Origin: Chitinophaga pinensis
GTDB lineage: Bacteria; Bacteroidota; Bacteroidia; Chitinophagales; CAMDFR01
Reading direction: 5' to 3'
Assembly (NCBI GenBank): GCA_945860705.1
Contig: CAMART010000020.1
Span: forward strand, 1 to 51,560
Length of the DNA: 51,560 bases
A program made the translations under genes and the position numbers. Of this stretch, positions 38,234 to 47,347 are shown piece by piece; position 1 is the stretch's first letter, and the number at the start of each line of letters is the position of its first letter. The notes beneath the pieces are model-generated. The model did no database searches, was not told where the DNA came from, and saw only the letters and a program-made list of their open reading frames with translations.

Positions 38234-38569
38234 ATGGCATTCAAAGAATTTGAAATAAAAAAATTATACTACTCCATTGGTGAAATAGCCGAAATGTTTG
38301 GAGTAAATGCTTCTTTGATACGTTTTTGGGAGAAAGAATTTGAAATACTCCAACCAAAAAAAAGCAAATCTGGCACTAGAAGATATACTCAAGAAGATAT
38401 TGATAATTTCCAGCTTGTATATCTTTTAGTAAAAGAAAAAGGATATACTCTAGAAGGTGCCAAACAAAAAATAAAAGAAGAGCGCACAAAAATAATCACT
38501 CAACAAAAGACGATACTTTCACTGAAGAAAATAAAAATCTTACTTCAACAAATAGAAAGTAGTTTGTAA
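38234..38569 (+). CDS. MerR-family transcriptional regulator
   Basis: A 111-residue protein with a MerR winged-helix domain: YYSIGEIAEMFGVNASLIRFWEKEFEIL (12-39), KSKSGTRRYTQEDIDNFQLVYLLVKEKGYTLEGAKQKI (44-81), then a short coiled-coil tail. No effector-binding domain follows, so it is a minimal DNA-binding regulator, a form common in Bacteroidota beside a LytM peptidase gene. Target genes unknown. Confidence 0.85.
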   Translation: MAFKEFEIKKLYYSIGEIAEMFGVNASLIRFWEKEFEILQPKKSKSGTRRYTQEDIDNFQLVYLLVKEKGYTLEGAKQKIKEERTKIITQQKTILSLKKIKILLQQIESSL

Positions 38570-38585
38570 TATTTTTATTTATAAG

Positions 38586-38622
38586 TAATAGTAAAGGCGC
38601 TCTTCGAGCGCCTTTACTATTA
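38586..38622. terminator. Strong hairpin terminator between MerR gene and convergent surface gene
   Basis: A perfect 16-bp stem TAATAGTAAAGGCGCT / AGCGCCTTTACTATTA with loop CTTCG, followed by AT-rich sequence. It can serve both converging genes. It lacks a long T-run, so the exact end is uncertain. Confidence 0.75.
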
Positions 38623-38637
38623 TAATTTCAATTATTT

Positions 38638-41600
38638 TTATTGTCTTATCAATTTACCTTCACTGAGTACTTTATTATTCTGAATTAATTGATATATGTA
38701 TGATGCACCTGTTAGTTGACTTGTTTCTATCTGTATTTTAGTAAACGTATTTTGTGCTACAAAATTTTTCTCTGCTACTTTTTTACCTTCTATATCATAG
38801 ATTACTATTTGTGCATTGCTATTTGATAATCCATCCATACTGAAATTGATATAGCTATCAAAAGGATTTGGATATGCATTGAAATGGATATTATTATCAA
38901 TATTTTCTATTGACAATTTATAAGTAATTGTATTTAATGTTGTATTCGTTCTTACAGGCACATTCAAATCAAAATAGATATCAGCAGTATTATTTATAAC
39001 TGTACCTTCTGTAGAAAATGGAATAGTATTGATACTGTAAGCTACAAATCCATTACTACCTTCAGGGTCACTAGTACTATCTGGCAACATAATATCGTCG
39101 TAGAAAAATTTCAAAGTTCTACCTTCTATTTGAGTTCTTACATCATGTGATGTAGCTCTCAATTCAAATGTTTCTAAATCTAAGTTTGGACTGATAGTAT
39201 CTATTAAAACAATATTTACAGCAGCTGCAGTTCCTGTATTTTGAAATCTGATGGTATAATCCAGTTTTGTATTATCTGATATTTGTCCACCTGCTCCTAC
39301 GCCTATAGGACTTACCGACTTGTCATTTGGATCCCAAGATGCTTCTACTAACTGATGCAGTGTATCCATATTGCAAGCATACTCTATTTCTGTAATACCA
39401 GCAGCTGCATCTACGAATGCCACGTTAAATACTGCATCACCAGCTACTAGAGTTATTGGATTATTAAATCTAATAAAATAAGTTGTAAATGAATGTGCTG
39501 CTAAACCCGAAAAAGTGAAAGTAATGCTATGACCAACTCCGTCATGTACCCCTGCTGGAGATGAACTATTATATACATATCTTGGATCGTAATACATGGT
39601 AGCTGTTCCACTCATCACTGTTGTACCAGTATTATTTACGTATAGTCTATACCATATCGGTCCTAGTGGCGAAACATTTGTAACAGGCACTAAATCAGCA
39701 CATAGATTATTTATTGGAATAGTATCATTGATTCCAAAATTATTATTTGGGTACCCAGTTACTCCTACTATTGGAACTAAATTGATTACTGATGGACTAG
39801 TATGAGTAAAACCAGCCAATGATGAAGGAATAAAATAACTAATCGTATAAGGATTTCTAGGTACTACTATATAATAGAAACCTGATGAAGTAGTCAAAGC
39901 ACTATAAGGTCCGATATAAACTCTCTGCCCACTAAATCCTGGCTCACCAATATCTTTTATACCATTATTATTATTATCTTCATATACATAACCAGATATA
40001 TAAATTCTAAAATAGCTCGAATCTACTACACCAAATCGTAAATCATCGATATGATCACACGAACCTGTTGATGAAACTGTATACCTACTTGGAGATGCCG
40101 GATATGTTTGAAAATGACTAGTACTTGGCAATGGACCTAGTTCTATATCATAGTTGCCAACAGACATATAAAATCTGAATTGACCAAGTGAAGTAGTATT
40201 AAATGTACCTCTAAGTGTAGTAGTACCTGCATCATAAATTCTTACTTGCTGACCTGCTCTAAAAGTTTCTGTTCCATCTTTAAATCCGTTACCATTAATA
40301 TCATTCCAAACAAAACCACTAATGGTATCAAAGTGAGGAATTGTTACAATCTGACGAACACTATCACATACATTGCCCGAAGTATCTAAAGCATATAAAG
40401 TGATAAAGTAAACAAATGTAGATGTATCTGTATAGCTATGAACTGGGTTTGTGATAGAACTAGTACTACCATCTCCAAAATTCCACAAATAAGAACTAGC
40501 TCCTGTAGAAGTATTAAAAAATGTAAGTGTATTACAATTGACTGTATAGTTGAATACTGCATTGCATCCTCCTGGTGGCAAAACACTCACATTTATGCAG
40601 GTATCATCCAAGCAATGGGTCACTGTATCATAAGCCAACATGCATATAGTATGTGTACCGTAAGTATCAATCAGCATAGTAAATACAGGCATGTATGAAA
40701 TATTGGCGTATAAGCTTCCATCTACCAATATTTGATAAATAGTATTTACAGTTCTGCCTGAAGTAGTATTAAACAACTGAATAGCAGTAGGCACTGATGT
40801 AACCACGATAGGCGAACTAGGACTTAGGTAAAATCCTGCTCGTGTGGCACAACCGATGACAACAGTATCATAAGTTGTATCACTAGCACACCACGGGCCA
40901 CTTGTGGCAAAATTGGTTATCCAATGTTTGATGACATAGGTGCCTGGGCTTGTGTATCTATGTCCTTTAGTAGTATCTGGGTACATATCTGCAAAAAAGT
41001 AAGAAGAGCCATCACCAAAATTCCACCAAAGCAAACCAAAAGTAGGAGTACCAAATCCTCCAGAAATTAATCCTCCAGATGTATGTGTACAATCAACAGA
41101 ATCTCCAATTTGTACAGTATTAAATAATGGTACAGGAGGAATATTGATCATTACTGAACTTCTAAATGTATCACTTATACCTGAACATGGTCCAAAAAAC
41201 ATAGGTATAGCCAAAGTAATATTATATATACCTGATGTAGTATATTTATGTGAAAAGTTAGCCGTATTCCATGCTGCTCCCATACCTGTGAAAGTAGAAG
41301 TACCATCACCCCAATATATATTAGCTACAGTAGTCAATCCATGTTGTACTTCTATTCTTATACTATCTCTACAATTATACGTAACTCTAAATGTACCAAA
41401 ACAAGAATCTACTCGCACTAGATTACAGATAGAATCACATACATTGCCTGATGAATCTCTTAATATCAAACAGACATTTTTAGTGCCATAAGTTGAATAG
41501 TTTTTTGAAGGATTGCCAGCACCTGTATATGTAGTAACATCTCCAAATCTCCATAAACTATACGCGGGGTTATATGAGCCTGTACTTGTAGAGGTGAATT

Positions 41601-41718
41601 GTACATTTCTCAAACCTATTTGATCCCATGTAAAAGATGCACTACATGTGGCTTTGAGGCTTATCGATGATATAATCATCAAAATAACAATCGAAAATTT
41701 TAATAATATTGTTTTCAT
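38638..41718 (-). CDS. Large secreted T9SS protein with PKD and SdrD-like domains
   Basis: A 1026-residue protein. Signal peptide 1-22 (VILMIISSISLKA). PKD-like modules fill roughly 25-460 (LWRFGDVTTYTGAG, WWNFGDGSSYF, YLWNFGDGSTSSITNPVHSY). Two SdrD B-type linkers (SGFVWNDINGNGFKDGTET and SGYVYEDNNNNGIKDIGEP) follow at about 467 and 570. Then a DPNDKSVSPIG module with LDYTIRFQNTGTAAAVNIVLIDTI, common in Bacteroidota, and a T9SS type A tail (AYPNPFDSYINF ... SYIYQLIQNNKVLSEGKLIRQ). Likely a long surface or secreted rod protein. Ligand unknown. Confidence 0.9.
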   Translation of the reverse strand: MKTILLKFSIVILMIISSISLKATCSASFTWDQIGLRNVQFTSTSTGSYNPAYSLWRFGDVTTYTGAGNPSKNYSTYGTKNVCLILRDSSGNVCDSICNLVRVDSCFGTFRVTYNCRDSIRIEVQHGLTTVANIYWGDGTSTFTGMGAAWNTANFSHKYTTSGIYNITLAIPMFFGPCSGISDTFRSSVMINIPPVPLFNTVQIGDSVDCTHTSGGLISGGFGTPTFGLLWWNFGDGSSYFFADMYPDTTKGHRYTSPGTYVIKHWITNFATSGPWCASDTTYDTVVIGCATRAGFYLSPSSPIVVTSVPTAIQLFNTTSGRTVNTIYQILVDGSLYANISYMPVFTMLIDTYGTHTICMLAYDTVTHCLDDTCINVSVLPPGGCNAVFNYTVNCNTLTFFNTSTGASSYLWNFGDGSTSSITNPVHSYTDTSTFVYFITLYALDTSGNVCDSVRQIVTIPHFDTISGFVWNDINGNGFKDGTETFRAGQQVRIYDAGTTTLRGTFNTTSLGQFRFYMSVGNYDIELGPLPSTSHFQTYPASPSRYTVSSTGSCDHIDDLRFGVVDSSYFRIYISGYVYEDNNNNGIKDIGEPGFSGQRVYIGPYSALTTSSGFYYIVVPRNPYTISYFIPSSLAGFTHTSPSVINLVPIVGVTGYPNNNFGINDTIPINNLCADLVPVTNVSPLGPIWYRLYVNNTGTTVMSGTATMYYDPRYVYNSSSPAGVHDGVGHSITFTFSGLAAHSFTTYFIRFNNPITLVAGDAVFNVAFVDAAAGITEIEYACNMDTLHQLVEASWDPNDKSVSPIGVGAGGQISDNTKLDYTIRFQNTGTAAAVNIVLIDTISPNLDLETFELRATSHDVRTQIEGRTLKFFYDDIMLPDSTSDPEGSNGFVAYSINTIPFSTEGTVINNTADIYFDLNVPVRTNTTLNTITYKLSIENIDNNIHFNAYPNPFDSYINFSMDGLSNSNAQIVIYDIEGKKVAEKNFVAQNTFTKIQIETSQLTGASYIYQLIQNNKVLSEGKLIRQ

Positions 41719-41783
41719 TTTTATATGATTTTATATGTCAAAGATAATTTTATATTATATAAGTATTTTATCAAATTAATATT

Positions 41784-43272
41784 ATTCTTACGCGCTCAAA
41801 TTTTTAAATTTCTTCAATATCCATTCGTTATAATCTATAAATTCCTCTATCTCTGTCTCTATAGCTATAGTTTCTTTTGCAATTTTTAGTAGCTTTTTAT
41901 TAATAGCAAAATCAGGAGTTTTAGACATTAATAGTAGGAGTTTCAGCATTTCATTTTCTCTTAAAGCTTCTTGACTAGTCAATAATTTTTTAAATTCTCT
42001 TTTTATTTGTTGTATTCTATAGTCGATGATTTCATAATCTGTCATCTCAAAACGGATAATCTGTTCTGCAATATCTATTTTCAATCTCAAATGTTCATCT
42101 GCATTCTTATATACATCAAATGTTTTTACTTTGATTATTTGTTTTATAGCATCATCATATTTATTTTTTTTATAGTAGCAAAGCGATAGATTTATATATG
42201 TAAACACATCATAAAATACCATATGTTTTTTATCTATTGATTCTTGCATTTTTTTCAAAATATCTATAGCCTTATCTATATCTATTACAGAGTAGTTGAT
42301 TACTAAAGTATTATTATAAAAAAACTCATATTTTTGATAATGCAATTTATCATATTCTAGCATAGCTTTTTTGAGAATATCTGCATAAATTAGGCTATTC
42401 TTATAGTCTTTCAGTTTAAAAAGTGCATTGACCAAAAAAGTAAGCATCTGCAACTTACTATCATGATTTGTTCTATTAAATATTTTTTGCTTGAGTGCAT
42501 CTTTATAAGCTTTTTCTGTAAATTCTTTTAATCCTTTATAGTCTTCTTTTTGAAGTAAAATCAGGCTCACTGCTCTACACAATTTGATTGTAAAAAGAGC
42601 ATCTTTTTTCAGTGAAGTATCTTCACTATATTTTTCTATTATTTTTTCTAATAATATAAAAATATCATTCTTTTTTTGCGAATAATTTTGGGAAATTTTT
42701 AGTTGATAAGATATAGCCGCTAGTACTTGATCCATCTCTCTCAATCTATTTAGTTTCTCATAATTTTCAGCTCTTTTATTGATGTATTCTATTGGATTTA
42801 TTTCCGTATCCTTCAGCGAAAAATTGATAGCTTCACTATACAATATATCTAGCCATTGATAATTTTCGGATGCGCTAGCAGTCTTTTCCATCTGCTTCAA
42901 AAAATATGCTGCCACTTCTTTATTTTTTTTAGCATCAAAGAGCTTAAATAATGAGTAATAATATTGAATTTTATACTCATCATCTTCTATATGTTGCAGT
43001 ATCAAACTTTTATTCACTTCTGTGAGGAGTCTATTTTTCAATCTATAATACGAATTCTTATCTTTAGTACCATAGAGTGTTGCCACAACTATATTTTCAT
43101 CAAATTCCTCATTATTTTCTCTGAGCATATCAAATAGTGAAATATCTTTTCTATCTTTGCCATAGTTCATTCTAGATATATAAATTTTGAAGTAGCGTTG
43201 TTCTTCTTTATTTAAAGTATGTATTATCGATTGTAGTATATTCATGATATTTATTTTTGAACGCGTAAGAAT
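41784..43272. repeat. 17-bp inverted repeats flanking one gene
   Basis: ATTCTTACGCGCTCAAA (41784-41800) and TTTGAACGCGTAAGAAT (43256-43272) are reverse complements at 16 of 17 positions and bracket the single gene 41788-43245. The left copy contains the gene's stop codon; the right copy lies 11 bases upstream of its start codon. This resembles the start box / R'' box relation of the cassettes at 2686 and 48641, but no attC-like hairpin or R' end was found beyond the repeat. No target-site duplication is visible. Origin undecided. Confidence 0.6.
41788..43245 (-). CDS. Helical (TPR-like) protein of unknown function
   Basis: A 485-residue, almost wholly helical cytoplasmic protein rich in Lys, Glu, Ile and Tyr. 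Pairs of amphipathic helices such as YYYSLFKLFDAKKNKEVAAYFLKQMEK and YINLSLCYYKKNKYDDAIKQI look like tetratricopeptide repeats. The N-terminal EEQRYFKIYISRM segment followed by YRLKNRLLTEV recalls a family of Bacteroidota proteins of unknown role. No enzyme motif is seen. The gene stands alone inside the 17-bp inverted repeats. It might be part of a mobile unit, but this is not proven. Confidence 0.7.
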   Translation of the reverse strand: MNILQSIIHTLNKEEQRYFKIYISRMNYGKDRKDISLFDMLRENNEEFDENIVVATLYGTKDKNSYYRLKNRLLTEVNKSLILQHIEDDEYKIQYYYSLFKLFDAKKNKEVAAYFLKQMEKTASASENYQWLDILYSEAINFSLKDTEINPIEYINKRAENYEKLNRLREMDQVLAAISYQLKISQNYSQKKNDIFILLEKIIEKYSEDTSLKKDALFTIKLCRAVSLILLQKEDYKGLKEFTEKAYKDALKQKIFNRTNHDSKLQMLTFLVNALFKLKDYKNSLIYADILKKAMLEYDKLHYQKYEFFYNNTLVINYSVIDIDKAIDILKKMQESIDKKHMVFYDVFTYINLSLCYYKKNKYDDAIKQIIKVKTFDVYKNADEHLRLKIDIAEQIIRFEMTDYEIIDYRIQQIKREFKKLLTSQEALRENEMLKLLLLMSKTPDFAINKKLLKIAKETIAIETEIEEFIDYNEWILKKFKNLSA

Positions 43273-43337
43273 TTTAGTAAATTTATATAAAAATATTAAA
43301 TAACAATCGGATATTTATATTACCAAAACAAAATATA

Positions 43338-44015
43338 ATGAAGCCAATTATACGAATTTATCTTTTCATACTTTTATGTATAAGTAGTAATATTCTTATA
43401 GCACAAGACTTACGTATCAATAAAATAGACAATTTACCAGATACTAGTTTATTTTCATCATCTATCAATTCACGTATTTATTTCCAATTTAATACTTCTA
43501 CTTTAGCAACCCCATTTACGGTATATTTCAATTATTCTGTAAATGGTATAGTGCAGTCAAATCCATTGGATTCTTTTATCTACAGCACTCCTATCGGTAC
43601 TGAGTTATTTAAAGATGTGATTATTCAAACCAATGCTCCTATCTATAGAAAAGGGGACAATATAGTAGTAGTATGGCCTATTTGCTATCAAGTTACTCAT
43701 ACTGCCAACTATTTCAAAAAAAATGTTTTCGTTACAGATTCATTAAACACATCCATAAATAATAATGAATGGAACAAACAATCTACATGGCAAGTGGTAT
43801 ACGACAATGAAAATAATATATTCAAGGTATCTGATATCAATACGATAGATTTTCCTGTTCATTTAAAAGTATACGAAAGCTCTGGTAGACTTATCTATAG
43901 CGAAAAAATGAATGAAAATAAAAGCATGAGTTTACCTCAACTAACTCCTGCAATTTATATTTTTGAACTACGAAACAAAAGTAAAAAACAAGCTGGAAGA
44001 TTTTTAGTGTATTAG
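43338..44015 (+). CDS. Small secreted protein with T9SS-like C-terminal region
   Basis: A 225-residue protein with a signal peptide (IYLFILLCISSNILIAQ, cut near residue 22). The body is strand-rich with no motif I recognise. The last 70 residues (VYDNENNIFKVSDI, LKVYESSGRLIYSEKMNE, LTPAIYIFELRNKSKKQAGRFLVY) look like a divergent T9SS type A sorting domain without the usual YPNP. Its 3' end overlaps the convergent prmC by 12 bases. Probably exported; function unknown. Confidence 0.75.
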   Translation: MKPIIRIYLFILLCISSNILIAQDLRINKIDNLPDTSLFSSSINSRIYFQFNTSTLATPFTVYFNYSVNGIVQSNPLDSFIYSTPIGTELFKDVIIQTNAPIYRKGDNIVVVWPICYQVTHTANYFKKNVFVTDSLNTSINNNEWNKQSTWQVVYDNENNIFKVSDINTIDFPVHLKVYESSGRLIYSEKMNENKSMSLPQLTPAIYIFELRNKSKKQAGRFLVY

Positions 44016-44864
44016 ATAGCTTGCACTCACCATCCTGTCTTTGCCTTGTAAGTCTTTATGAATAGTACTTTCTTCAAATCCTTTTTGAGTAAGCAATTCT
44101 ATGACATCTTTACCAAGTTCTTCATTTATTTCAAAATAGATTTGAAACGACTTAGTATTATTTTTAATAGCAAAATCAATAATTTTTCTATAAAACAATA
44201 AAGCATCCTCATCATATACAAATAGCGCCAAATGTGGCTCATGGAGCAACACATTATTTTTCATCTGTTCTTTTTCATCTAGTTTTATATACGGAGGATT
44301 AGAAACTATTATATCAAAATCTGTAATTGATAGAGATGATTTATCACTCAAAATATCCGCTTCAACAAATTCAATTTGAACATTATTTAATATTGCAGAT
44401 TTTTTAGCTATGCTCAAAGCATCTGTACTTATGTCTAATGCTACTACCTGAGCATCTTTGAAATGTTTTTTAAGACTAATAGGTATACATCCACTTCCAG
44501 TACCTATATCTAGTATCTTTAATAGTGTTTTAGTTTTATTATTATTGATTATTAAATCTACCAATTCTTCTGTCTCTGGTCTTGGAATCAGCGTATGCTC
44601 ATTGACTAAAATTTTAGATTCATAAAAATAGGTAAATCCTAAAATCTGCTGAATAGGCTTAAAACTAAGCAATGCTTCTGTATCATTTTTTATTTGATTA
44701 ATAAGTGATTCATCAACATGCTCCTCAGCTTGGGTAAGAAGCTGTATTCTACTTTTATTCAGTCTTTCTTCTAGCAACCAACTTGCTATTTGGCCTGCTT
44801 CATCGCTATCATAGATTGTAGATATAGATTTATTTACAAAAGCTAAAAGTTCTTTTATTGTCAT
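44004..44864 (-). CDS. prmC: Peptide chain release factor N5-glutamine methyltransferase
   Basis: Methylates the GGQ glutamine of release factors RF1 and RF2 with SAM. The 286-residue protein has the helical N-terminal domain (ASWLLEERLNKSRIQLL), the QQILGFTYFYESKILV and LIPRPETEELVD segments, the SAM loop ILDIGTGSGCIPISLKK (about 118-134) and the catalytic NPPYIKLDEKEQM. All match PrmC. The start at 44864 gives the usual length. Overlaps the convergent small secreted protein gene by 12 bases. Confidence 0.95.
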   Translation of the reverse strand: MTIKELLAFVNKSISTIYDSDEAGQIASWLLEERLNKSRIQLLTQAEEHVDESLINQIKNDTEALLSFKPIQQILGFTYFYESKILVNEHTLIPRPETEELVDLIINNNKTKTLLKILDIGTGSGCIPISLKKHFKDAQVVALDISTDALSIAKKSAILNNVQIEFVEADILSDKSSLSITDFDIIVSNPPYIKLDEKEQMKNNVLLHEPHLALFVYDEDALLFYRKIIDFAIKNNTKSFQIYFEINEELGKDVIELLTQKGFEESTIHKDLQGKDRMVSASYLIH

Positions 44865-44922
44865 ACTTGTACAAGATTACATATTTTTACTTTTTTATTC
44901 AATATTATATCTTAATATATAC

Positions 44923-46152
44923 ATGGAAAAAATATTATTTATCGCTATCATCGTTTTCATCATTGTGGAGTTTTTGTTGAGTACCTGGCTTGAGTATCTA
45001 AACAATACTACTTGGAGCAAGCCACTGCCAGCCAATGTAGCCAATTTATATGATGCAGAAAAATATAAAAAAGCAGCAGAATACGATCAAGAAAAATATA
45101 AAATATCCCTTTTTTCGTCTATACTTTCTGTCATTATTACTTTGAGTTTTATACTTGCTGGTGGTTTTGCTTGGCTCGATACTTTGCTCAGACAATACAC
45201 CCAAAACGAAATAATTTTATCTTTATTATTTTTTGGTAGTATGATGTTTGTTTCCTATTTGATATCGCTACCTTTCAGTATCTACAGCACTTTTGTGATA
45301 GAAGAAAAATATGGCTTTAACAAAACTACCCCTAAAACTTTTGTACTCGACACCATAAAAAGCACGGTGCTTATTTGCATCATTGGTGGCGCATTACTCT
45401 CTTTCATAGTTTGGCTTCAAGGCATATCGGGCTCGTACTTTTGGCTACTAGCTTGGGCTACAGTATCTGGTTTTTCTATATTTATGGCTATGTTTTATAC
45501 TTCATTTTTATTGCCACTTTTCAATAAACTTACTCCACTGGAAGATGGCCCACTCAAAGAGAGTATCATGGCTTATGCAAATAAAGTTGCCTTTCCGGTG
45601 AGCAATATACAGGTGATGGACGGCTCCAAACGCTCTAGCAAAGCCAATGCATTTTTTAGTGGACTTGGTCCTAAAAAAAGTATCGTGCTTTTTGATACAC
45701 TCATCAACGAAATGACTCAAGAAGAAATACTAGCAGTGTTGGCTCACGAAGTAGGACACTACAAGCACAAACATATCTACAAAAGCATGCTTATTTCGAT
45801 AGTGAGCACTGGAATTATCTTTTTTATTTTTGGTCAAATCATGAATAGTGATATTTTAGGTGCTGTACTCGGCACACCGAAGAGTTTTCATATAGCCTTG
45901 GTGGTTTTTAGTATGCTGTATAGTCCTATATCGCTCATCACTACACCACTTATGAATCTATTTTCGCGCAAAAATGAATACGAAGCAGATGCCTATGCAA
46001 AACAAAGCTACGATGCCGAGCCACTTATCTCTGGACTTAAAAAAATGAGCATCAATCATCTGAGCAATTTACAGCCTCATCCTTATTATGTTTTCTTTCA
46101 TTATTCACATCCGCCGCTCAGCGCACGGGTAGAGGCTTTGAGTGCAAAATAA
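44923..46152 (+). CDS. M48-family (Ste24/CAAX protease-like) membrane metallopeptidase
   Basis: A 409-residue integral membrane protease with about seven hydrophobic segments. The N-terminal region contains WSKPLPANVANLYDAEKYKKAAEYDQEKYK, typical of Ste24-like members, and YGFNKTTPKTFVLDTIKS. The zinc motif HEVGH is at 275-279 (LAVLAHEVGHYKHKH), and the third ligand glutamate is in RKNEYEADAYAKQSYDAEPL. The end has HPYYVFFHYSHPPLSARVEAL, a conserved substrate-gate segment. It probably degrades damaged membrane proteins. Base composition is slightly more GC-rich than the neighbours. Confidence 0.92.
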   Translation: MEKILFIAIIVFIIVEFLLSTWLEYLNNTTWSKPLPANVANLYDAEKYKKAAEYDQEKYKISLFSSILSVIITLSFILAGGFAWLDTLLRQYTQNEIILSLLFFGSMMFVSYLISLPFSIYSTFVIEEKYGFNKTTPKTFVLDTIKSTVLICIIGGALLSFIVWLQGISGSYFWLLAWATVSGFSIFMAMFYTSFLLPLFNKLTPLEDGPLKESIMAYANKVAFPVSNIQVMDGSKRSSKANAFFSGLGPKKSIVLFDTLINEMTQEEILAVLAHEVGHYKHKHIYKSMLISIVSTGIIFFIFGQIMNSDILGAVLGTPKSFHIALVVFSMLYSPISLITTPLMNLFSRKNEYEADAYAKQSYDAEPLISGLKKMSINHLSNLQPHPYYVFFHYSHPPLSARVEALSAK

Positions 46153-46181
46153 GGAAATTTATGCATAGAGTAGAAAAGCTA

Positions 46182-46211
46182 TTGTATTTTAAAGTAAATG
46201 TAGTATCTTTG
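46182..46211 (+). promoter_or_regulatory. Consensus promoter of rplU-rpmA
   Basis: TTG (46182-46184), 19 bases, TATCTTTG (46204-46211): an exact fit to the Bacteroidota -33/-7 promoter layout, 20 bases before the rplU ATG. It is the clearest promoter in the window. Confidence 0.8.
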
Positions 46212-46231
46212 CACACTCAAAAATTAAGAAC

Positions 46232-46537
46232 ATGTACGCAATAGTAAAAATAGGTGGACACCAATACAAAGTAGAAAAAGGCGATAACGTAACAGTATAC
46301 AGGCTAGAAGGCAATGCTGGTGATGCAGTTGAGTTTTCTGAAGTATTGATGGTATCTGACAATGGTAGCATTGAAATAGGAGCTCCTACAGTGAGCAAAA
46401 AAGTATCTGCTAAGATAGTAGAGCATTTAAGAGGCGATAAAGTAATCGTTTTCAAAAAGAAAAGAAGAAAAGGATATAAAGTAAAAAATGGTCACAGACA
46501 AGACCTTACTACTATATCTATTGAAGCTATAGCTTAA
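46232..46537 (+). CDS. rplU: Ribosomal protein L21
   Basis: A 101-residue large-subunit protein binding 23S rRNA. It begins MYAIVKIGGHQYKVEKGDNVTVYRLEG and contains the C-terminal HLRGDKVIVFKKKRRKGYKVKNGHRQ motif that fits the family. First gene of the rplU-rpmA operon; the gap to rpmA is 44 bases. Some Bacteroidota L21 proteins carry a C-terminal HhH extension; this one does not, while L27 beside it does. Confidence 0.97.
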   Translation: MYAIVKIGGHQYKVEKGDNVTVYRLEGNAGDAVEFSEVLMVSDNGSIEIGAPTVSKKVSAKIVEHLRGDKVIVFKKKRRKGYKVKNGHRQDLTTISIEAIA

Positions 46538-46581
46538 GACTTAAGTAAAACAATTATTAAAAAATATAAATAAGATAAACA

Positions 46582-47253
46582 ATGGCTCACAAAAAAGGGC
46601 AAGGTAGCTCAAAAAACGGTAGAGAATCACATAGCAAGAGACTTGGTGTAAAACTATTTGGTGGTCAAACTTGCATAGCAGGAAACATCATAGTTCGTCA
46701 GAGAGGAACAAAATATAAATTAGGTACTGGTGTAGGATTAGGAAAAGACCATACTATCTATGCATTAATAGATGGTGTAGTTACTTTCAAAACTAAAGCA
46801 GACGAAAGATCTTGGGTATATGTATTGCCTGCAGGTGAGGCTAATGCTCCAAAAGCTAGCACTCCTGTAAAATCTGCAGCTAAAGCTGTAAAAGTAGCTA
46901 CTCCAAAAGTAGAAAAAACTGCTGATGCAACTGCAGCTCCTAAAGCAAAAGCAACTGATGCATTATCAGAAGCAAAAGCTATCATGGGCAAAAAAATAAC
47001 TCAAGATGACTTGAAAATAGTAGAAGGAATCGGTCCTAAAATTGAGGAATTATTCCACAATGAAGGTATCAAAACTTGGGAAGCTCTTGCAGGACTTACA
47101 TTTGAAAGATGCAAAGAAATAGTAATGACAGGTGGTGATAGATATGCTATGCATGACCCAACTACTTGGCCAAACCAATGCCAACTAGCACACGAAGGCA
47201 AATGGGCTGAGCTAAAAGAACTACAAGAAAAATTAGACGGAGGTAAAGAATAA
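46582..47253 (+). CDS. rpmA: Ribosomal protein L27 with extra C-terminal helix-hairpin-helix domain
   Basis: Residues 1-85 are a normal L27 ([36 protein letters not shown]), a large-subunit protein near the peptidyl transferase centre. An Ala/Lys/Pro-rich linker follows (86-135), then an extra domain (138-223). It starts [19 protein letters not shown] (140-158), a helix-hairpin-helix, and ends [31 protein letters not shown]. Such HhH tails occur on ribosomal and other proteins in Bacteroidota; here the fusion makes L27 more than twice its usual length. The tail's role is unknown; nucleic-acid binding is inferred. Second gene of the operon, then a terminator. Confidence 0.95.
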   Translation: MAHKKGQGSSKNGRESHSKRLGVKLFGGQTCIAGNIIVRQRGTKYKLGTGVGLGKDHTIYALIDGVVTFKTKADERSWVYVLPAGEANAPKASTPVKSAAKAVKVATPKVEKTADATAAPKAKATDALSEAKAIMGKKITQDDLKIVEGIGPKIEELFHNEGIKTWEALAGLTFERCKEIVMTGGDRYAMHDPTTWPNQCQLAHEGKWAELKELQEKLDGGKE

Positions 47254-47278
47254 TCACATCTCTCCTATTTAATATAGA

Positions 47279-47311
47279 AAAACCATCAAGTTTACTTGGT
47301 GGTTTTTTTTG
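47279..47311 (+). terminator. Terminator of rplU-rpmA
   Basis: Stem AAACCATCAAG / CTTGGTGGTTT with loop TTTA, followed by a run of eight T residues. It isolates the ribosomal operon from the recombinase gene that starts 37 bases later. Confidence 0.9.
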
Positions 47312-47347
47312 TGTTTTATTAAAAAAATAATTAGCAATTTTACATAT

